Positions 26,274 through 34,910 of a stretch of DNA of 64,000 nt are shown one piece after another; the stretch's first letter is position 1; each line of letters begins with the position of its first letter. A program made the translations under genes and the position numbers. Source of the stretch: Bacillota bacterium (GTDB lineage: Bacteria; Bacillota; Clostridia; Lachnospirales; Anaerotignaceae); contig JAFWDD010000087.1 of assembly GCA_017534115.1 (NCBI GenBank), positions 17,771 through 81,770 on the forward strand. The letters are read 5' to 3'. The notes beneath the pieces were generated by a model that did not search any database, was not told the origin of the DNA, and saw only the letters and a program-made list of their open reading frames with translations.

Positions 26274-26762
26274 ATGGCGGATAAAATTAGTAAAAAGAAA
26301 ACAGGCTTCCTTTGGGGACTTTTCTGTCTCGGCCTTTTTCTCGCGGACAGATTTACAAAATTATATATGCTCAAAAATCTTGAGCCAATTGGGAGCAAGC
26401 CTGTTATAGACAGATTTCTGCAGTTCACTTTCGTTGAGAACAGAGGAGCGGCATTCGGCATCCTTCAGGGAAAAACATGGGTTTTTGTTTTGCTCACAAT
26501 CGTTATTGGCGCGGCTATAATATATTTCATGAGAAAGCTTATTATAAAATCCAAATATCCCGAGATCGTTTTTGCGCTCTGCCTTATTCTGGCGGGAGCG
26601 ATAGGCAATTTCTACGACAGAATCGCATATGGATATGTGGTGGACTTTTTCGACCTTCTCTTTGTGAATTTTGCCATATTTAACGTAGCCGATATATTTG
26701 TTGTATGCGGCGCGGTAATTCTTGTGCTTCTCATACTGTTTGACGTTAAGGAGGATTTTTGA
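26274..26762 (+). CDS. lspA: Lipoprotein signal peptidase II
   Basis: Aspartic membrane peptidase of 162 residues that removes signal peptides from diacylglyceryl-modified lipoproteins. Four membrane segments are visible with the family motifs FVENRGAAFGI, GAIGNFYDRIAYGYVVDFFD (catalytic Asp) and FNVADIFVV (second Asp). Start at ATG 26274; the open frame extends upstream to 26214 through the structured leader but lacks a start signal there. Its stop overlaps the next start as TGATG. Confidence 0.95.
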   Translation: MADKISKKKTGFLWGLFCLGLFLADRFTKLYMLKNLEPIGSKPVIDRFLQFTFVENRGAAFGILQGKTWVFVLLTIVIGAAIIYFMRKLIIKSKYPEIVFALCLILAGAIGNFYDRIAYGYVVDFFDLLFVNFAIFNVADIFVVCGAVILVLLILFDVKEDF

Positions 26763-27679
26763 TGGAAGAAATCTTTTTAACGGCTGAGGAAAAAGACGAA
26801 GGCAGAAGAGTGGATGTTTTTGTGGCCGAATGTTTGGAGGAAATTTCCAGAAGCAGGGTACAATCCCTCTTGGAGTCCGAAAACATTCTTGTAAACGGAA
26901 AAAAGGTAAAATCCAATTATAAACTGAAAATTAATGATATGGTCAGCGTTTCCATGCCGCCTCTTTATGAAGCGGAAATTGTGCCTGAAGACATACCTCT
27001 GGATATTCTCTATGAGGATGAGCATATAATAGTTGTGAACAAACCAAAGGGTATGGTAGTCCATCCTGCTCCGGGACATTTTTCCGGAACCCTTGTGAAT
27101 GCCCTTATGTATCACTGCAGGGATAACCTTTCAGGCATAAACGGTGTTCTCCGGCCGGGAATAGTCCACAGAATAGATAAGGATACTTCCGGAATACTTG
27201 TGGCGGCAAAAACGGATACAGCCCATAAGGGCCTTGCGGAGGCTTTGTCAGTCCATGACATAAAGCGTATATATTACGCCATCGTCATGAACAAGGTGAA
27301 GGAAGAGGAAGGCACCATAGATAAGCCCATAGGAAGGCATAAAACAGACAGAAAGAAAATGGCAGTAGTCCCAAATGGCAGGAATGCCGTAACTCACTAC
27401 AAGGTTATTGAGTATCTGGGGAAATATACATTTATCGAAGCAAGACTTGAGACTGGACGGACCCATCAGATAAGAGTTCATATGGCAAGCATAGGAAATC
27501 CTCTTTTGGGTGATGAGGTCTACGGCTCAAAAAAACAGCCTTTTAACACTGACGGGCAGGTTCTCCATGCGGGAGTTTTGGGATTCATCCATCCCGTAAC
27601 AGGTGAGTACATGGAGTTCAGCGCGCCGCTTCCGGAATATTTCCAGAAGGTTTTAAGGATTATAAGAGACAGGATGTAA
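26762..27679 (+). CDS. RluD/YlyB-type pseudouridine synthase with S4 domain
   Basis: A 305-residue pseudouridine synthase, probably for 23S rRNA. It has an N-terminal S4 domain (RVDVFVAECLEEISRSRVQS), VVNKPKGMVVHPAPGH, the catalytic HRIDKDTSGILV, and GRTHQIRVHMASIG. The ATG overlaps the lspA stop, with AAGGAGGA upstream. lspA-rluD followed by pyr genes is the order known from Bacillus (lsp-ylyB-pyr). Confidence 0.94.
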   Translation: MEEIFLTAEEKDEGRRVDVFVAECLEEISRSRVQSLLESENILVNGKKVKSNYKLKINDMVSVSMPPLYEAEIVPEDIPLDILYEDEHIIVVNKPKGMVVHPAPGHFSGTLVNALMYHCRDNLSGINGVLRPGIVHRIDKDTSGILVAAKTDTAHKGLAEALSVHDIKRIYYAIVMNKVKEEEGTIDKPIGRHKTDRKKMAVVPNGRNAVTHYKVIEYLGKYTFIEARLETGRTHQIRVHMASIGNPLLGDEVYGSKKQPFNTDGQVLHAGVLGFIHPVTGEYMEFSAPLPEYFQKVLRIIRDRM

Positions 27680-27692
27680 AGGAGGAATAAAC

Positions 27693-28613
27693 TTGATTAT
27701 AGACAGAAAAGATTTTCTGGAATTGAAGGATCTTTCGGCGGAAGAAATTATTTATATATTGAAAACAGCGGAAACAATGAAGTTTGTTCTTTCTCAGAAA
27801 GGCAGAAATTCGCCAATGCTAAGAGGCAAATCCGTAATCAGTCTTTTTTATGAGACATCGGACAGAGCCCGTCTTGCGTACGAGCTTGCGGCTCAGCATT
27901 TAAGCGCCGCGTTCGCGGACATCAACCTTTCATCCTCAAATGGAAGAGAAACTCTTAAGGATATGGGCATAATGCTTGACCAGATGGGAGCGGACTTTAT
28001 TATAATCAGGCATTCTCAGGCCGGAGCGGCAAATATTCTTGCCAAAAACGTAAAGGCTTCCGTAATAAATGCCGGAGACGGATATAATGAGAATCCTGGC
28101 CAGACACTTCTTGACCTTATGACTATAAAGGAGTATAAAAAGGATTTTAAAGGTCTCAAAGTTGCCATAATTGGCGATTTGCTCCACAGCAGGGTAAACA
28201 AGGGCAATATCTGGGCGCTTACTAAATTAGGCTCAGAGGTTGTGATTTCCGGTCCTCCGGCTCTTGTGCCCGAAGAGATAGAAAATTTCGGTGTAAAGGT
28301 ATATTATAATGCCTGCGATGCCGTAAAAGATGCCGACGTTATACTTTCCGGCAGAATAAATGTTGATGATTTGGAAGAAAACGCTCTTCCGTCCATGGAA
28401 GAATACAAAAACTTCTTCATGATAGATAAAGAGCTTTTAAGCTATGCCAAGGAAGATGCCATCGTAATGCATCCCGGACCTATTAAAAGAGGAATCGAGA
28501 TCTCCTCGGAGGTTATGGACAGTCCGCAATGTATTGTAAGCGACCAGCTTTCAAACTCAATTTCCGTGCGGATGGCAATGCTTTATATATTGGCCCAAGG
28601 GAGGAAATCCTGA
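27693..28613 (+). CDS. Aspartate-transcarbamylase-like protein lacking active-site residues
   Basis: A 306-residue protein that aligns along its length with PyrB catalytic chains. The carbamoyl-phosphate loop S-T-R-T-R reads S56-D-R-A-R60. The loop Lys (Lys84 in E. coli) is replaced by Gly84-Arg85 in NGRETL. The His of HPTQ is Asn134 (NPGQ), and the Arg-x-Gln pair is Arg221-x-Asn223. Arg58, Arg60, Arg106, Arg167 and HPGP are kept. Normal ATCase activity therefore looks unlikely. TTG start with GGAGGAA nine bases upstream. Its stop overlaps the start of the PyrC-like gene. It could be a structural partner, a regulator, or an enzyme with changed specificity. Confidence 0.85.
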   Translation: MIIDRKDFLELKDLSAEEIIYILKTAETMKFVLSQKGRNSPMLRGKSVISLFYETSDRARLAYELAAQHLSAAFADINLSSSNGRETLKDMGIMLDQMGADFIIIRHSQAGAANILAKNVKASVINAGDGYNENPGQTLLDLMTIKEYKKDFKGLKVAIIGDLLHSRVNKGNIWALTKLGSEVVISGPPALVPEEIENFGVKVYYNACDAVKDADVILSGRINVDDLEENALPSMEEYKNFFMIDKELLSYAKEDAIVMHPGPIKRGIEISSEVMDSPQCIVSDQLSNSISVRMAMLYILAQGRKS

Positions 28614-29893
28614 TGAAAACACTAATTAAAAACGGGTACATAGTTTCCGAATACGCGGATATGACTACTTTAATGGACATTCTGTGTGAAGACGGGAAAA
28701 TAGTAAAAATAGAAAAGGATATAGAGGATCCCGAAGCTAAAATAATCGACGCCCAGGGAAGATATGTATTTCCGGGATTCATAGATATGCACTGCAGTAT
28801 GAGCAACCCTGCGGGCAATTATATAGAGAGCTTCGAAAGCCTTACAAAAGCTGCGGCTAAAGGCGGCTTTTCGACGATTACTCTTCTTCCGTCAACAAAT
28901 CCTCCTGTGGATAACGACGCTATAGTTGATTACATTGTTTCAAAAGGCAAAAGCTATTCCAATATAGGAATTTACCCTTATGGAAGCATGACGGTAGGCT
29001 GTGAGGGTAAAGTCCTTGCAAATATCGGACATATGGTTAAAGCGGGAATAGTTGCTCTTTCCGATGGAGACAGAGCCATAGACAAGGCTCAGCTTCTTAT
29101 GCGCATAATGCAGTATTCCAGGATGTTTGATATATGCCTTATAACTCACTGCGAGGAACAGTCTCTTGCCTGTGGCGGAGATATGAACGAAGGAACAATT
29201 TCGATCGAGCTTGGATTAAGAGGTATTCCCGAGGAGGCGGAAACCATTCATGTTTCCAGAAACATACTTCTTGCGGAAGGCACAAAGGCGAAGCTTCATA
29301 TCTGCCATGTAAGCACCAAAAAAACAGTTGACCTTATACGGCAGGCTAAAAAGCGAGGAGTTCAGATAACGGCGGAAACCTGTCCACAGTATTTTTCATT
29401 AACGGAAGACGCTGTATTGGGATATAACACTTACGCTAAGCTTAATCCTCCTCTCAGAACAAAAGAGGATGTGGACGCGGTCATAGAAGGCCTCTGTGAT
29501 GGAACAATAGATGTTATTTCATCGGGACATTCGCCGGTAAGCGGAGAGGAAAAACGAGTTGAATTCGGAAACGCTTCATTTGGCGTATCTTCTTTAGAGA
29601 CAGCGGTATCCGTAGTAATAACCGAGCTTTTACAGAAGCGGAAAATACTAAATCCTATGGAGCTTGCGGAAAAAATGTCCGGAATGCCTGCGAAAATCCT
29701 GAAAATAAAATCAAAAGGCAAAATAAAAGTTGGCTATGACGCGGATTTCACTATTGTTAACTTAAAGGAACAGGTTGTTGTGGACACCAAGAATTTCCGT
29801 TCAAAATCCAGGGTAACCCCTTATGCGGATATGTTTTTGAACGGATGTGTGGTCTACACCATTTCAGCCGGCGAGCCGGCGTATAAAAGATAA
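28613..29893 (+). CDS. Dihydroorotase-like amidohydrolase lacking key metal and catalytic residues
   Basis: A 426-residue protein of the class I dihydroorotase (PyrC) family. The metal motif normally D-x-H-x-H-x-R reads DMHCSMSNP, so the second His is Ser62 and the substrate Arg is Ser64. The catalytic Asp of ATDHAPH is Gly305 in SSGHSPV. Asp151, His179 (THCEE) and His232 (ICHVST) remain. Normal dihydroorotase activity looks unlikely. In some bacteria an inactive PyrC homologue holds ATCase in an active assembly, but here the neighbouring PyrB-like protein is altered as well. ATG overlaps the upstream stop (TGATG) after GGGAGGAAA. Confidence 0.88.
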   Translation: MKTLIKNGYIVSEYADMTTLMDILCEDGKIVKIEKDIEDPEAKIIDAQGRYVFPGFIDMHCSMSNPAGNYIESFESLTKAAAKGGFSTITLLPSTNPPVDNDAIVDYIVSKGKSYSNIGIYPYGSMTVGCEGKVLANIGHMVKAGIVALSDGDRAIDKAQLLMRIMQYSRMFDICLITHCEEQSLACGGDMNEGTISIELGLRGIPEEAETIHVSRNILLAEGTKAKLHICHVSTKKTVDLIRQAKKRGVQITAETCPQYFSLTEDAVLGYNTYAKLNPPLRTKEDVDAVIEGLCDGTIDVISSGHSPVSGEEKRVEFGNASFGVSSLETAVSVVITELLQKRKILNPMELAEKMSGMPAKILKIKSKGKIKVGYDADFTIVNLKEQVVVDTKNFRSKSRVTPYADMFLNGCVVYTISAGEPAYKR

Positions 29894-29908
29894 ATTTGTC
29901 GAACAAAG

Positions 29909-29940
29909 TAAGACGGTGTAAAAACTCGTCTTATTTTTTT
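29909..29940 (+). terminator. Terminator after the pyrBC-like pair
   Basis: 7-bp stem (29909-29915 with 29927-29933) and a long T-run. Confidence 0.75.
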
Positions 29941-30079
29941 AAAAAATTGGGTACCACGTGGGATTTGAATAAAAAATATCTTTATTTTTTGAACGTGTTG
30001 TGGTATTATACAAAAAGTGTATTGTTTTTTTCAGGAAATATCTGGAAATAACAATTATGCAGATGAAAGGATAATTCAA

Positions 30080-31339
30080 ATGGGAATTTTTAAATTTTTC
30101 AAAAATAAAAAAGATGATGAGACTGTAAATATACCGGAAACTGCGGAAGAAGCTGTAGAAGCCGAAGCAGAGGAAGATATTATTTCAGAGGAAGAGCCTG
30201 CGAAGGCGGAGGATGTCCAGGAAGAACCTGATGCGGAATCAGAGCCTGCTGTTCAGGAAGAGCCTGAATCCGAGCCGGAAACGGAAACAGAGGAAGAACC
30301 TGAAGTTTCTGATGAACCTGAAATAATCCCCAATGAAGCAGAAGGAACAGAAGAATTCGGCATAGAGGAGCCTTTTGATGAAGAACCCGATTTTGAGGAG
30401 CCTCAGGAAGAGACTAAGAAAAAAGGCTTTTTTGCGAGACTTTTTTCAGGACTTGGAAAAACCAGAAACAACATAATGGGTAATCTGGATTCGGTATTTA
30501 AAGGCTTTACAAAAATTGACGAGGATCTTTATGAGGAGCTGGAAGAGGCTCTTATAATGGCCGATTTAGGTGTGGAAACAACTCTCAGAATAATAGAAAA
30601 TCTCAGAAAACGAGTGAAGAAGGAACATATCAAAGACGAGCATGGTCTGAAAACCGCTCTTATGGAAGAGATCGCCAATATCCTCAAGGAAGGCGAGGAT
30701 GAGGAGGATAGCTTCTCAACTCCGGCGGTTATACTTATTATAGGCGTGAACGGTGTAGGAAAGACCACAACAATAGGAAAACTGGCTCTCAGGTATAAAA
30801 AAGAAGGAAAAACGGTGCTGCTCGCGGCAGCCGATACATTCAGGGCAGCGGCAATCGACCAGCTGGGCATCTGGGCCGAGAGAGCCGGAATCGATATGAT
30901 AAAGAAGGATGAGGGCTCAGATCCTGCGTCCGTAGTATTTGACGCTTTGGGCGAAGCAAGAAAGAGAAATACGGATATATTAATCTGCGATACAGCGGGA
31001 AGGCTCCACAATAAGAAAAATCTTATGGAAGAGCTGAAAAAAATATCCAAGGTTATAGACAGAGAGTATCCCAAAGCACATAAGGAAACATACCTTGTTC
31101 TGGATGCCACAACGGGACAGAATGCTGTGTCCCAGGCAAAAATTTTCAAAGAAGCCGCCGATATTACAGGAATTATACTTACCAAACTTGACGGAACAGC
31201 AAAAGGCGGAATCGTAATAGCAATAAAATCCCAGCTTAACATACCTGTTAAATATATAGGTGTGGGCGAACAGATAGATGATTTACAAAAATTTGACGCA
31301 GAGGCTTTTTCAAAAGCTCTTTTGGGCGTGGAGGAATAG
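30080..31339 (+). CDS. ftsY: Signal recognition particle receptor FtsY
   Basis: SRP receptor GTPase, 419 residues, which docks ribosome-SRP complexes at the membrane. After MGIFKFFKNKK comes a long, very acidic A-domain (about 12-110, many Glu/Pro repeats), then the N domain and the G domain with GVNGVGKTTTIGKLA, AADTFRAAAIDQL, CDTAGRLHNK and TKLDGTAKGG. The start at 30080 follows AAAGGA; the frame upstream to 30017 has no signal. ffh is not in the window. Confidence 0.96.
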   Translation: MGIFKFFKNKKDDETVNIPETAEEAVEAEAEEDIISEEEPAKAEDVQEEPDAESEPAVQEEPESEPETETEEEPEVSDEPEIIPNEAEGTEEFGIEEPFDEEPDFEEPQEETKKKGFFARLFSGLGKTRNNIMGNLDSVFKGFTKIDEDLYEELEEALIMADLGVETTLRIIENLRKRVKKEHIKDEHGLKTALMEEIANILKEGEDEEDSFSTPAVILIIGVNGVGKTTTIGKLALRYKKEGKTVLLAAADTFRAAAIDQLGIWAERAGIDMIKKDEGSDPASVVFDALGEARKRNTDILICDTAGRLHNKKNLMEELKKISKVIDREYPKAHKETYLVLDATTGQNAVSQAKIFKEAADITGIILTKLDGTAKGGIVIAIKSQLNIPVKYIGVGEQIDDLQKFDAEAFSKALLGVEE

Positions 31340-31375
31340 GCCTCAAAGCGGACTGTTTTAGAAAGGGGGATTTAT

Positions 31376-32770
31376 ATGGGTGGATTTTTGAAACGCATAT
31401 TATCCTGTCTTATAGTAATTCTGATGTTTTATGTTTGCCCTGTTTGCGCGGAAAGCAAGGGCGGAGAATTTTATTTGCACGGAGAGGAAAAAATCGAGAC
31501 ATCAAAAGAATTAGGCATAATAACAAAGGATATGTATAAAAGAAGGGAAGATAATCTCAACAGAGAAGAGGCAAGCGTAATTCTCTGCAACCTTTATACA
31601 CATCTTACAGGTAAGAAACCGGGAAAAGCGGAAATCGTTTTTCGGGATACGGACAAAAAAGAGCCCAGACTGGCTTACAGTCTTGAGCTTATGGACGGAC
31701 CCAGCGAAACCATATTCGGGCCCAATTCGCCTGTCACAAAGGAGGAGTTTGCCTGGTATATATTGAAAACCATGAAAGCTTCCGGAATGTATGACGAAAA
31801 TGTAAAGTCTTATTATGACGGCTTTGCCGATAAGGACAGTATATCAGCCGGTTATAATGAAGCTGTTTTCTATCTGGCGGGATATGATATCATAGACAGG
31901 TACGAAACCAATTTTGAACCGAAAAAGGCTGTTACCATAGGCGAAGCGGCTTATATAGCAGTTAAAACCAGTGAATTTTTCTCTCCCAAACCCATCGAGA
32001 TTAACAAAAAGGAAATCGGCATAGGCACGGAAAAAGATGTGCTTTTGTCAAAATTCGGCAAACCGGACAAAATCAGCCAGTCTGTGTACGGTTCCGAAAA
32101 ATATGTTTATTTTCTTGATACGGGATATTTTTCGGCAAGCTTGGATTCCGAAGATAAAATAGAAGAAATATTTACAAACAGTTCCGATTTTAAATATTAT
32201 GCTGTGGATTCGGAAACAGATATTTCTGATTTCAAATATATGAATTCGGATATAACCTATAAATATACAATGAAGGATAATTATACGTTTACCAATCTGT
32301 ATTTCGATTCTGTTGACCTGAAGGTTGACGGGATATATATAAAATCAAATGATATGAAAAACTATGTGCTGAGGATGGACGAGTCCTACAGTCCTATAAT
32401 AAAAGACGAGCTTACGGACATAATTAACTGTTCCAGACGCAAATACGGCCTTGCGGATTATGTGCTCAGCCCTCAGGCATCCGGCCTTGAAGACAAGCAG
32501 TGCGGATATATGTCCATGAAGGCAATGCTCACTCATAATTATGTGGCTAATACGTCTCTTGCAAGAAGGTTTTCCGAAAACGGAATAAACTTCGTGAAGA
32601 TTTCCCAGAACATAGCCTGCAGTACAGCCGGAGCGGCGGATATATTTTATTACTGGTCCGGCGTTCCGGGCATGAGAGGAAATATTTATTCTGATGAATA
32701 CATAAATATGGGAGCAGGGTGCGTAATAAATAAGAACCTTATATACTGCGCATATGTTTTCTATTCGTAA
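31376..32770 (+). CDS. Secreted SLH and CAP-domain surface protein
   Basis: A 464-residue exported protein with a signal peptide (about 1-25, ending near VCA-ES). S-layer-homology-like segments follow (about 30-205; NREEASVILCNLYTH, TKEEFAWYILK, FADKDSISAGYNEAVFYL, TIGEAAYIAVK). Then comes a CAP-associated region (IGIGTEKDVLLSKFGKPDKI) and a C-terminal CAP/SCP-like domain (NCSRRKYGLADYVLSPQ ... QNIACS). It should sit on the cell wall. The CAP part keeps the overall pattern but its His/Glu residues are not all evident, so binding rather than catalysis is plausible. GAAAGGGGG precedes the ATG. Confidence 0.82.
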   Translation: MGGFLKRILSCLIVILMFYVCPVCAESKGGEFYLHGEEKIETSKELGIITKDMYKRREDNLNREEASVILCNLYTHLTGKKPGKAEIVFRDTDKKEPRLAYSLELMDGPSETIFGPNSPVTKEEFAWYILKTMKASGMYDENVKSYYDGFADKDSISAGYNEAVFYLAGYDIIDRYETNFEPKKAVTIGEAAYIAVKTSEFFSPKPIEINKKEIGIGTEKDVLLSKFGKPDKISQSVYGSEKYVYFLDTGYFSASLDSEDKIEEIFTNSSDFKYYAVDSETDISDFKYMNSDITYKYTMKDNYTFTNLYFDSVDLKVDGIYIKSNDMKNYVLRMDESYSPIIKDELTDIINCSRRKYGLADYVLSPQASGLEDKQCGYMSMKAMLTHNYVANTSLARRFSENGINFVKISQNIACSTAGAADIFYYWSGVPGMRGNIYSDEYINMGAGCVINKNLIYCAYVFYS

Positions 32771-32783
32771 TTTATAAAATGCT

Positions 32784-32838
32784 AAAGCGGAATGCATATT
32801 ATGAAAAAATTTTTTTCGGTATTGCGTTCCGTTTTTTT
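32784..32838 (+). terminator. Terminator after the SLH/CAP gene
   Basis: About 10-bp stem (32785-32795 with 32824-32832) with wobble pairs and a T-run of seven. Confidence 0.6.
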
Positions 32839-32977
32839 AATTTAACCTGCTAAATAAAAATATTGATTGCAAAATATACTGAAATATGGTAACTTTTATT
32901 CTATAAGAGATTTAATTTGATTAACAGATATATGAATATATATTCGTTTTGATTGAACTCGAAAAGGAGTGATATAA

Positions 32978-33907
32978 ATGCCGATTAAAGTCAAGGACAA
33001 TCTGCCGGCTATAGATATTTTAAGAAATGAACATATTTTCGTTATGGGCTACAGCAGAGCTTTTACACAGGATATCCGTCCTCTGAAAATAGCTATACTG
33101 AATTTAATGCCCTTCAAGGAAGAAACGGAAGTTCAGCTTTTAAGGCTCATAGGAAATACACCCCTTCAGCTGGATATAACCCTTCTTCGTCCGGAAACAT
33201 ATAATTCCAAACATACTCCACCCGAGCATCTTCAGGAATTTTACTATGTGTTCAAGGATGTGAGGAATCAGAAATTCGATGGTCTCATCATAACGGGAGC
33301 GCCTGTTGAAAACATGGAGTATGAAGAGGTTTCCTACTGGGATGAGCTGAAAGAGATTATGGAATGGTCCAAAAAGAATGTTACATCCACTCTCCATATC
33401 TGCTGGGGAGCTCAGGCAGGGCTTTATTATCATTACGGAATAAAGAAATACAAACTCAATGAAAAAATGTTCGGCGTTTTCGAGCATTATAAAAATAACG
33501 CGGAGTTCGATCTCATGCGCGGATTTGACGATATTTTCTATGTGCCACACTCAAGGCATACGGAAGTGCGCAAGGAGGACATCGAAAAGGTTGACGAGCT
33601 CATGATCCTTTCCGAGTCTGAGGAATCGGGAGTATATATCGCCGCCAATAAGAGCGGCAGCCGTATTTTCGTGATGGGTCATTCTGAATATGACCCTGAC
33701 ACTCTGAAAAATGAGTACCTCAGGGATGTAAACAAGGGGCTTAAGATAAAAATGCCCAACCATTATTTCAGGAATGACAATCCTTACGGCGAGCCCATCG
33801 TAAGATGGCGGTCCCACGCCAATCTCCTGTATCTCAACTGGCTCAACTACTACGTATATCAGGAGACTCCTTATGATATTGAAACTATTAACGGAGAAAA
33901 CAGATAA
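32978..33907 (+). CDS. metA: Homoserine O-acetyltransferase (MetA family)
   Basis: A 309-residue enzyme that activates homoserine for methionine synthesis. The catalytic cysteine is Cys142 in HICWGAQAG. Residue 111 is Glu (TGAPVE); published work on Bacillus MetA links Glu111 to acetyl-CoA and Gly111 (E. coli) to succinyl-CoA, so an acetyltransferase is expected. The C-terminal His/Glu region ([15 protein letters not shown]) is also normal. The leader of about 130 bases shows no SAM riboswitch or T-box. A strong AAAGGAG precedes the ATG. Confidence 0.94.
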   Translation: MPIKVKDNLPAIDILRNEHIFVMGYSRAFTQDIRPLKIAILNLMPFKEETEVQLLRLIGNTPLQLDITLLRPETYNSKHTPPEHLQEFYYVFKDVRNQKFDGLIITGAPVENMEYEEVSYWDELKEIMEWSKKNVTSTLHICWGAQAGLYYHYGIKKYKLNEKMFGVFEHYKNNAEFDLMRGFDDIFYVPHSRHTEVRKEDIEKVDELMILSESEESGVYIAANKSGSRIFVMGHSEYDPDTLKNEYLRDVNKGLKIKMPNHYFRNDNPYGEPIVRWRSHANLLYLNWLNYYVYQETPYDIETINGENR

Positions 33908-33921
33908 AAAAGAGAAAAAAG

Positions 33922-33966
33922 AAAGCCTTGGTTCGGGGAATGACCGTTCCGAGGCTTTTTTTGCGC
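33922..33966 (+). terminator. Terminator after metA
   Basis: 10-bp stem AAAGCCTTGG with CCGAGGCTTT (33922-33931 and 33949-33958) and a T-run. Confidence 0.7.
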
Positions 33967-33967
33967 A

Positions 33968-33996
33968 AAAAAATAACAGCCGCTTTTCGCGGCTGT
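33968..33996 (-). terminator. Terminator of the tetR gene
   Basis: Perfect 8-bp GC-rich stem (33976-33983 with 33989-33996), followed on the minus strand by a T-run. Confidence 0.7.
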
Positions 33997-34010
33997 CAGT
34001 ATTTTGGGTT

Positions 34011-34628
34011 TTATTCAGCTTTAAGCTCCTTATAGGATTTTTTGTCAGTGGGAAGTTTCTTTATGAAATCCTCTGTCGCCTGCAAAAGAAGCTGCAGAGT
34101 TTTGTCGGCTGCATCAGAAAATCCAATATTAGTTTTTAAATTAACCAGTTTTGAAAAATGAATATCTAAAACCATATTGGCTAATATATGCGCGTTTTCT
34201 AGAGAAGAATCCTTCTCAAAGATCATAAGAAGCTTCCGGTAATAATCTTCCCTGGGTTTCATAAAATCCTTTAAAAGCTTGGGATCGATTTTCTGATATA
34301 CAGTTACATAATCGGTGATTCTTGCGTAAGGGGCATTTGCTGTATCTTCAAGATAAATCTTTATCAGCTCGGAAGTTTTGGTTCCGTTTTCCTTAAGTTC
34401 ATAAAGCTTTTTGTAATTATTATTCATATGCCAAAGGAGCGCGCCTAAAAAGAATTCCTCTTTCGAATCGAAAAGCAGATAAAAATATCCCTTTGATACT
34501 CCGATTAAGCCTACCATTTTGTCGATATTTATGTTTTTATATCCCTGTTCGTAGAAAAAAGCCAATCCCTTTTCATACAATATATTCTTATGTTCCTGTT
34601 TTTCTGCTTCTGTATAAATTTTCGGCAT
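34011..34628 (-). CDS. TetR-family transcriptional regulator
   Basis: A 205-residue regulator with an N-terminal helix-turn-helix (EQGYKNINIDKMVGLIGVS, then KGYFYLLFDSKEEFF, typical TetR) and a C-terminal ligand domain that cannot be assigned. Start at 34628 follows AAAGGAG at nine bases; the ATG codons nearer to the ribosome binding site are too close. It is transcribed away from a 250-bp gap and has its own terminator. Its target is not evident; the next gene on the same strand is a solute-binding lipoprotein. Confidence 0.88.
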   Translation of the reverse strand: MPKIYTEAEKQEHKNILYEKGLAFFYEQGYKNINIDKMVGLIGVSKGYFYLLFDSKEEFFLGALLWHMNNNYKKLYELKENGTKTSELIKIYLEDTANAPYARITDYVTVYQKIDPKLLKDFMKPREDYYRKLLMIFEKDSSLENAHILANMVLDIHFSKLVNLKTNIGFSDAADKTLQLLLQATEDFIKKLPTDKKSYKELKAE

Positions 34629-34841
34629 TGTCATCATCTCCTTTGAGGAAAAACGCATTTACAAGGCATCAAGCCTCTCAAATGCTGAATTATTAGTGTA
34701 TCTATACTATAATTATATTTGAAAAAGGCAGATAAATCAACAATTATTTTGAAAAATGGAAATAAAATTGATTAAAAATTAAAAAGATTTCGATTCCGCA
34801 ACATATTGCCTGACAAAATGAACGATTATGTGTGTAAGTCA

Positions 34842-34879
34842 TAAAATAATGTCCCGCCAGACGGACAGCAGGACATTAT
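34842..34879 (-). terminator. Terminator of the solute-binding protein gene
   Basis: Perfect 9-bp stem (34846-34854 with 34871-34879), followed by a T-rich run on the minus strand. Confidence 0.6.
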
Positions 34880-34910
34880 GGAATACATATGAAATTAAAG
34901 CATTTTAGTC

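Noticed and set aside
30529..31242. 237-codon antisense frame opposite ftsY
   Set aside because: Shadow of the FtsY GTPase domain; serine-rich low-complexity product without a ribosome site.
32839..32977. SAM riboswitch or T-box before metA
   Set aside because: The leader is short and AT-rich, with no matching stems or T-box motif.
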